NCBI RefSeq assembly: GCF_963678165.1
Contig: NZ_OY782755.1
Location: 372,001 to 436,000, forward strand
Direction: 5' to 3'
Length of the DNA: 64,000 bases
Source of the DNA: an uncultured Acetobacteroides sp.
GTDB lineage: Bacteria; Bacteroidota; Bacteroidia; Bacteroidales; ZOR0009
In this document: piece after piece, positions 60,996-64,000 of the stretch
Layout of the letters: each line of letters starts with the position of its first letter
Numbering within the stretch: position 1 is the first letter of the stretch
Notes under the pieces: model-generated
What the model saw: the letters and a program-made list of their open reading frames with translations, nothing else
Told to the model about the DNA's origin: nothing
Database searches by the model: none
Made by a program: the position numbers and the translations under genes

Positions 60996-61817
60996 TTAGG
61001 AAATAGCGCTGCGCATCTGCTCGCGGAAAGCCGATGGGGTGAGCCCCGTTCTGCTGTGAAATACCCTCGAGAAGTACGACTTCTCGCTATACCCCAACTC
61101 GAAGCCAATCTCCGATATCGACTTCGAAGAGTGCAGTAGCTGCTGCTTGGCCTCGGTGATGCGGCGGGTTTCTACTATTTCTGATACGCTTTTCTGCTGG
61201 ATGCTTCGGCAGATGAGGTTCAGGTTTCGCTCCGACATGTTCAGCTTGTTGGCATAGTACGATACGCTCACGTTCCGGCGGAAGTTGCTTTCGAGGATTT
61301 GCAGGAAGCTGCCAAATGTCTCTAGCTGGATATCCTTAACCTCCGAATCCTGCAGTATGGCATGTCTTCGTTCGGCATCCACCATAGCCAACAGGGCGTT
61401 GGTTAGGTGGCGTAGGGTGGGCATGTCGGGGATCTCTGCCCTGCTCTCGGTTTGCAGCAGGTGGCATACGGTTTCGAGCCTGGAGAAGCAGGTGTGCGCC
61501 CTAAAAGGAATGTGCGCTGAGGTGGTAAAGTTGGCATGGAAGTTTAGCGCCGACTGTGGTACAAACTCTGGCTTAAAGCTAACCACCCATCCGCGCAGTT
61601 CGGGGCTGGGTATTAGCTTGTGCAGCTTCCCGGTTGATACGTAGCAGGCCGCTGGTGCCGTAACCGTTTCCTCCTTAAAGTCGATGAGGTGGGTAAGGCT
61701 TCCTTGAGTGATTAGTATCAGCTCCTCGAAGTCGTGCAGGTGCGGGCCGTAAGTGCGCGATAGGATATCGGCTGTCAGCGCTTCGGTAATCTCGAGTATG
61801 CGGAATTGCTTCTTCAT
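60996..61817 (-). CDS. AraC-family transcriptional regulator
   Basis: 273 residues from the ATG at 61817 (MKKQFRILEITEALTADIL); the longer frame overlaps the ADH gene. The N-terminal cupin (GPHLHDFEELILITQG) senses a ligand, and the C-terminal double HTH binds DNA: YYANKLNMSERNLNLICRSI and ISEIGFELGYSEKSYFSRVF then TGLTPSAFREQ. It begins 22 bp after the ADH stop and may control the local operon. Confidence 0.9.
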   Translation of the reverse strand: MKKQFRILEITEALTADILSRTYGPHLHDFEELILITQGSLTHLIDFKEETVTAPAACYVSTGKLHKLIPSPELRGWVVSFKPEFVPQSALNFHANFTTSAHIPFRAHTCFSRLETVCHLLQTESRAEIPDMPTLRHLTNALLAMVDAERRHAILQDSEVKDIQLETFGSFLQILESNFRRNVSVSYYANKLNMSERNLNLICRSIQQKSVSEIVETRRITEAKQQLLHSSKSISEIGFELGYSEKSYFSRVFHSRTGLTPSAFREQMRSAIS

Positions 61818-61839
61818 GGTAGATGTTCTTTTTCTGATA

Positions 61840-63015
61840 CTACAACCTTGCCCTAAGGATGTCGGCCAGCTCGGCATTATCGAGCTTAACGGGGTGGTTC
61901 TTGTGGCCGGTATCCTTGATAATCGTATCAAAATCCGTTTCGGTGATGCCGTAGCTCGATAGGTGGGCTATACCGAGGGTGTCTATCAGCTGGTCGAGCT
62001 TATCCAGTAGCGCATTGATGTAGTAGCCGTCTGCTTGGTTGGCTGCGCTGGTGCATAGCTTGCCAGCTGCCGCGTACTTCTTTAGCGCAATGGATGAGGG
62101 ATTGGTCTGCTGCAGCTTTCTAACGGTTGCCCGGTTTATTTCGGCCATAAGCGTGCCGCAAACCATGCCGTGGGCGATGCTGAAGTGGCTGCCCAGCGGT
62201 TGTGCAAACCCGTGGCCAAGTCCAAGTCCTGCATTGGCAAGGGTGATGCCCGATAGCATTGCCGCATACGATAGCGCTGTTCTTGCCTTTAGGTCGTCGC
62301 CGTGGCTAACGGCTGTTTCTATAGCTCCGATGAGGTGCGTCATCCCCTCGTAGGCCAGCATGTCGGTTAGAGGCGATGCTGCAGTGGAGAGGTACGACTC
62401 GAGCAGCTGCGCAAAGGCATCCATGCCCGAGGCTGCCGTGGTTTGGGGCGGGCAGCCAAGCGTGAGCGTCGGGTCGACAATGGCAATGTCGGGGGTAAAG
62501 TTCTCGTGGCGTAGCGACTTCTTGTATCCGTCGTGCCCAGGTTTGGTGAGTACTGCATTCTTGGTTACCTCGCTGCCTGTTCCAGCGGTGGTAGGCATGG
62601 CGATAAAGGGTACCTTTTGCCCGCTGTGCGCTTTTGTTCCAACATCCTCTAGATAGTGTTCAACTTTATCGGCCGAGGGCAGCATGGCCGATACTGCCTT
62701 GCCTGCATCGATAACGCTACCGCCACCAATGGCGATTACCACCTCGGGAGTATGGGAGGCAAATAGCCCTACCGCTTGGTTCACCATCTCGGGCGATGGC
62801 TCGCCAGTAACGCTATACTCTAGAATAATTACCCCTCTGCCGTGGAGCATGTCGAGCGTGGCTTGGTAGCTGGGCGTTTGCTTAAACGACTTGCTGCCGG
62901 TAATCAAAACGATATGGCTGCAACCATCGAGTAGCGGTGTGCTCTTTAGCTGGTACAGGCTGTTGGCGCCAAAGATAATCTTTGGAAGAGCGCTGAGGGG
63001 AAACGAAGGAATCAT
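61840..63015 (-). CDS. Iron-containing alcohol dehydrogenase
   Basis: 391 residues of the group III alcohol dehydrogenase family. NAD-binding AIGGGSVIDAGKAVSA, PTTAGTGSEVTKNAV, metal-binding GMDAFAQLLES and HGFAQPLGSHFSIAHGMVCG (Asp and three His) are intact. It probably reduces aldehydes in fermentation; substrate unknown. First gene of a leftward string with AraC, YceI and YgiD genes. Confidence 0.93.
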   Translation of the reverse strand: MIPSFPLSALPKIIFGANSLYQLKSTPLLDGCSHIVLITGSKSFKQTPSYQATLDMLHGRGVIILEYSVTGEPSPEMVNQAVGLFASHTPEVVIAIGGGSVIDAGKAVSAMLPSADKVEHYLEDVGTKAHSGQKVPFIAMPTTAGTGSEVTKNAVLTKPGHDGYKKSLRHENFTPDIAIVDPTLTLGCPPQTTAASGMDAFAQLLESYLSTAASPLTDMLAYEGMTHLIGAIETAVSHGDDLKARTALSYAAMLSGITLANAGLGLGHGFAQPLGSHFSIAHGMVCGTLMAEINRATVRKLQQTNPSSIALKKYAAAGKLCTSAANQADGYYINALLDKLDQLIDTLGIAHLSSYGITETDFDTIIKDTGHKNHPVKLDNAELADILRARL

Positions 63016-63048
63016 ATATGCCTGAATGAAACGGATGGCAAGGTAACA

Positions 63049-63083
63049 AAAAAGGCCGTCTAGTGCTACCTAGACGGCCTCTT
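63049..63083 (-). terminator. Terminator of the GH2 gene
   Basis: GGCCGTCTAG (63054-63063), 6-nt loop, CTAGACGGCC (63070-63079), with A6 on the left giving a U tract for the leftward transcript from the beta-galactosidase gene. Confidence 0.9.
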
Positions 63084-63101
63084 CCACAAACTCAGAACAA
63101 C

Positions 63102-64000
63102 TTACTTAACTAACGCTATCTCCACCTCTGCCGACTGAAGCAGGGGCGAAGAAACCTTAATCTTTACTTTACCTTCGGATAGTGCTTGGATATATCCTAG
63201 TAGCTTACCGTTTAAGCATCGTTGCTTATTGTCGCGGTAGTTATCGTTAACATCGTTGGATCCGCTTTCGAGGCCTAGCAGTCGGGCAGGACCTTCAACT
63301 TGGCAGGTAACCTCGTTGTCGGCAAGTACCACTGGAAGCCCTTGCTTATCTACAACCTGAATGAATAGGTGTGCTAGGGCATACTCTCCCTTAAGGGTTG
63401 TCTTGTCGATGCTAACCTTTATGGCGTAAGGGGTGCCACTCGATTGAATCTTGGTTGTAGCCGAAGCCTTAGCATTGTTGTAGCCTACGGCCTCTAACGT
63501 ACCTGGTTGGTATGGTATATCCCAATAAACGATTCCTGTTTTATCGTCGAATGCTTTGCGGGCGCCAACAGTTTTGCCGTTGAGCTTAAGCTCTACCTCC
63601 TTGCAGTTGGTATAGGCCACCACGCGGATGGTTTCGCCCTTCTCGTAGTTCCAAACGGCAGGGGCATCAGTCGAAAGGTAGTTCGACTTGCCATCGGTCT
63701 TGTAGGTGCCAATGTAAACGGTTGGCGAGGTATACCAAAGCGACTTACGGAAGTATCCGCGAGGCTTGATGTTGCCCGACATGTCGATCATCCCTGAGTT
63801 GAAGCCGCGAGATGGCCAAGCGTTAGATTCGCCAAGGTAGTCGAAGCCGGTCCAGATGAACTGGCCAAAGATGAATTCGTTGTCGCGAACCGACTTCCAA
63901 GCCTCGAAGTCGTGGCGGGTTTCGCTACCAAAAATCACCCTGTCGGGATAGGTGGCATGATCCTGCTTGTAGCGGTATTCGGTGTAGTTGTAGCCTACAA
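63102..64000 (-). CDS. GH2 beta-galactosidase-like, C-terminal part
   Basis: About 299 codons of the C-terminus; the gene continues beyond the right edge (the frame is open to 64000). FIFGQFIWTGFDYLGE is the end of the TIM barrel with a Trp/Asp-rich active-site loop, followed by GYFRKSLWYTSPTVYIG and Ig-like domains (YTNCKEVELKLNGKTVGAR, HLFIQVVDKQGLPVVLADN). It belongs to glycoside hydrolase family 2, of the DUF4982-containing Bacteroidetes type. The signal and nucleophile are off the window. Confidence 0.9.
   Translation of the reverse strand, partial: VGYNYTEYRYKQDHATYPDRVIFGSETRHDFEAWKSVRDNEFIFGQFIWTGFDYLGESNAWPSRGFNSGMIDMSGNIKPRGYFRKSLWYTSPTVYIGTYKTDGKSNYLSTDAPAVWNYEKGETIRVVAYTNCKEVELKLNGKTVGARKAFDDKTGIVYWDIPYQPGTLEAVGYNNAKASATTKIQSSGTPYAIKVSIDKTTLKGEYALAHLFIQVVDKQGLPVVLADNEVTCQVEGPARLLGLESGSNDVNDNYRDNKQRCLNGKLLGYIQALSEGKVKIKVSSPLLQSAEVEIALVK

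Overview
The window comes from a member of the Bacteroidetes, probably order Bacteroidales. The evidence is a complete type IX secretion/gliding core operon (PorP/SprF-like, GldK, GldL, GldM, GldN), Bacteroidetes-type promoters (TTTG, about 19-20 bp, TAnnTTTG) ahead of rplM and a tRNA-Gly gene, a DUF4834 protein, Bacteroidetes-style L13/S9/S2/EF-Ts, and no Shine-Dalgarno sequences. No species is claimed. There is no CRISPR array, rRNA or recognisable intact transposase.

Layout. 1-4.3 kb: the 5' end of cstA, a 21-bp tandem array, a lone secreted protein, and an ABC-ATPase-like protein that has lost its catalytic motifs. 4.3-8.5 kb: a large NtrY-like sensor kinase downstream of and overlapping rlmH. 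8.7-11.6 kb: rplM-rpsI-rpsB-tsf with a promoter, a structured rpsB leader and strong terminators. 13.1-24.3 kb: a tightly packed ten-gene leftward operon: CheR, degenerate CheR, stand-alone CheB, membrane GAF protein, SiaA-like phosphatase, SiaB kinase, SiaC phosphoprotein, ABCG-type transporter with TerB-like and FHA-like regions, lipoprotein, secreted protein. This is the strongest candidate for an undescribed system. 24.4-29.1 kb: housekeeping and accessory enzymes, including a PurQ-like amidotransferase without its nucleophile. 29.1-32.4 kb: two tRNA-Gly genes (GCC, CCC) bracket a heptad-repeat protein gene cut by a nonsense codon and a beta-propeller gene. 32.8-38.6 kb: dtd, a MazG-like gene, ung, DUF4834, MlaF/MlaE-like genes and a 420-bp higher-order tandem repeat. 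38.7-49.5 kb: a mannose-1-phosphate guanylyltransferase, the T9SS operon, an arginase-fold pseudoenzyme and topA. 49.6-64 kb: PBP1A, a CoA-transferase, secreted hydrolases, an OafA-like acyltransferase, a GH43-like protein, and an ADH-AraC-YceI-YgiD gene string, ending in a partial GH2 beta-galactosidase.

Two themes run through the window. The first is short-period tandem arrays of unrelated sequence that share a 21-bp (or 42-bp) period at four loci, plus a 41/82-bp array at a fifth. The second is a run of apparent pseudoenzymes (ABC ATPase, PurQ, CheR and arginase folds) whose scaffold is kept while catalytic residues are replaced. All family assignments come from reading motifs by eye; no search was run.
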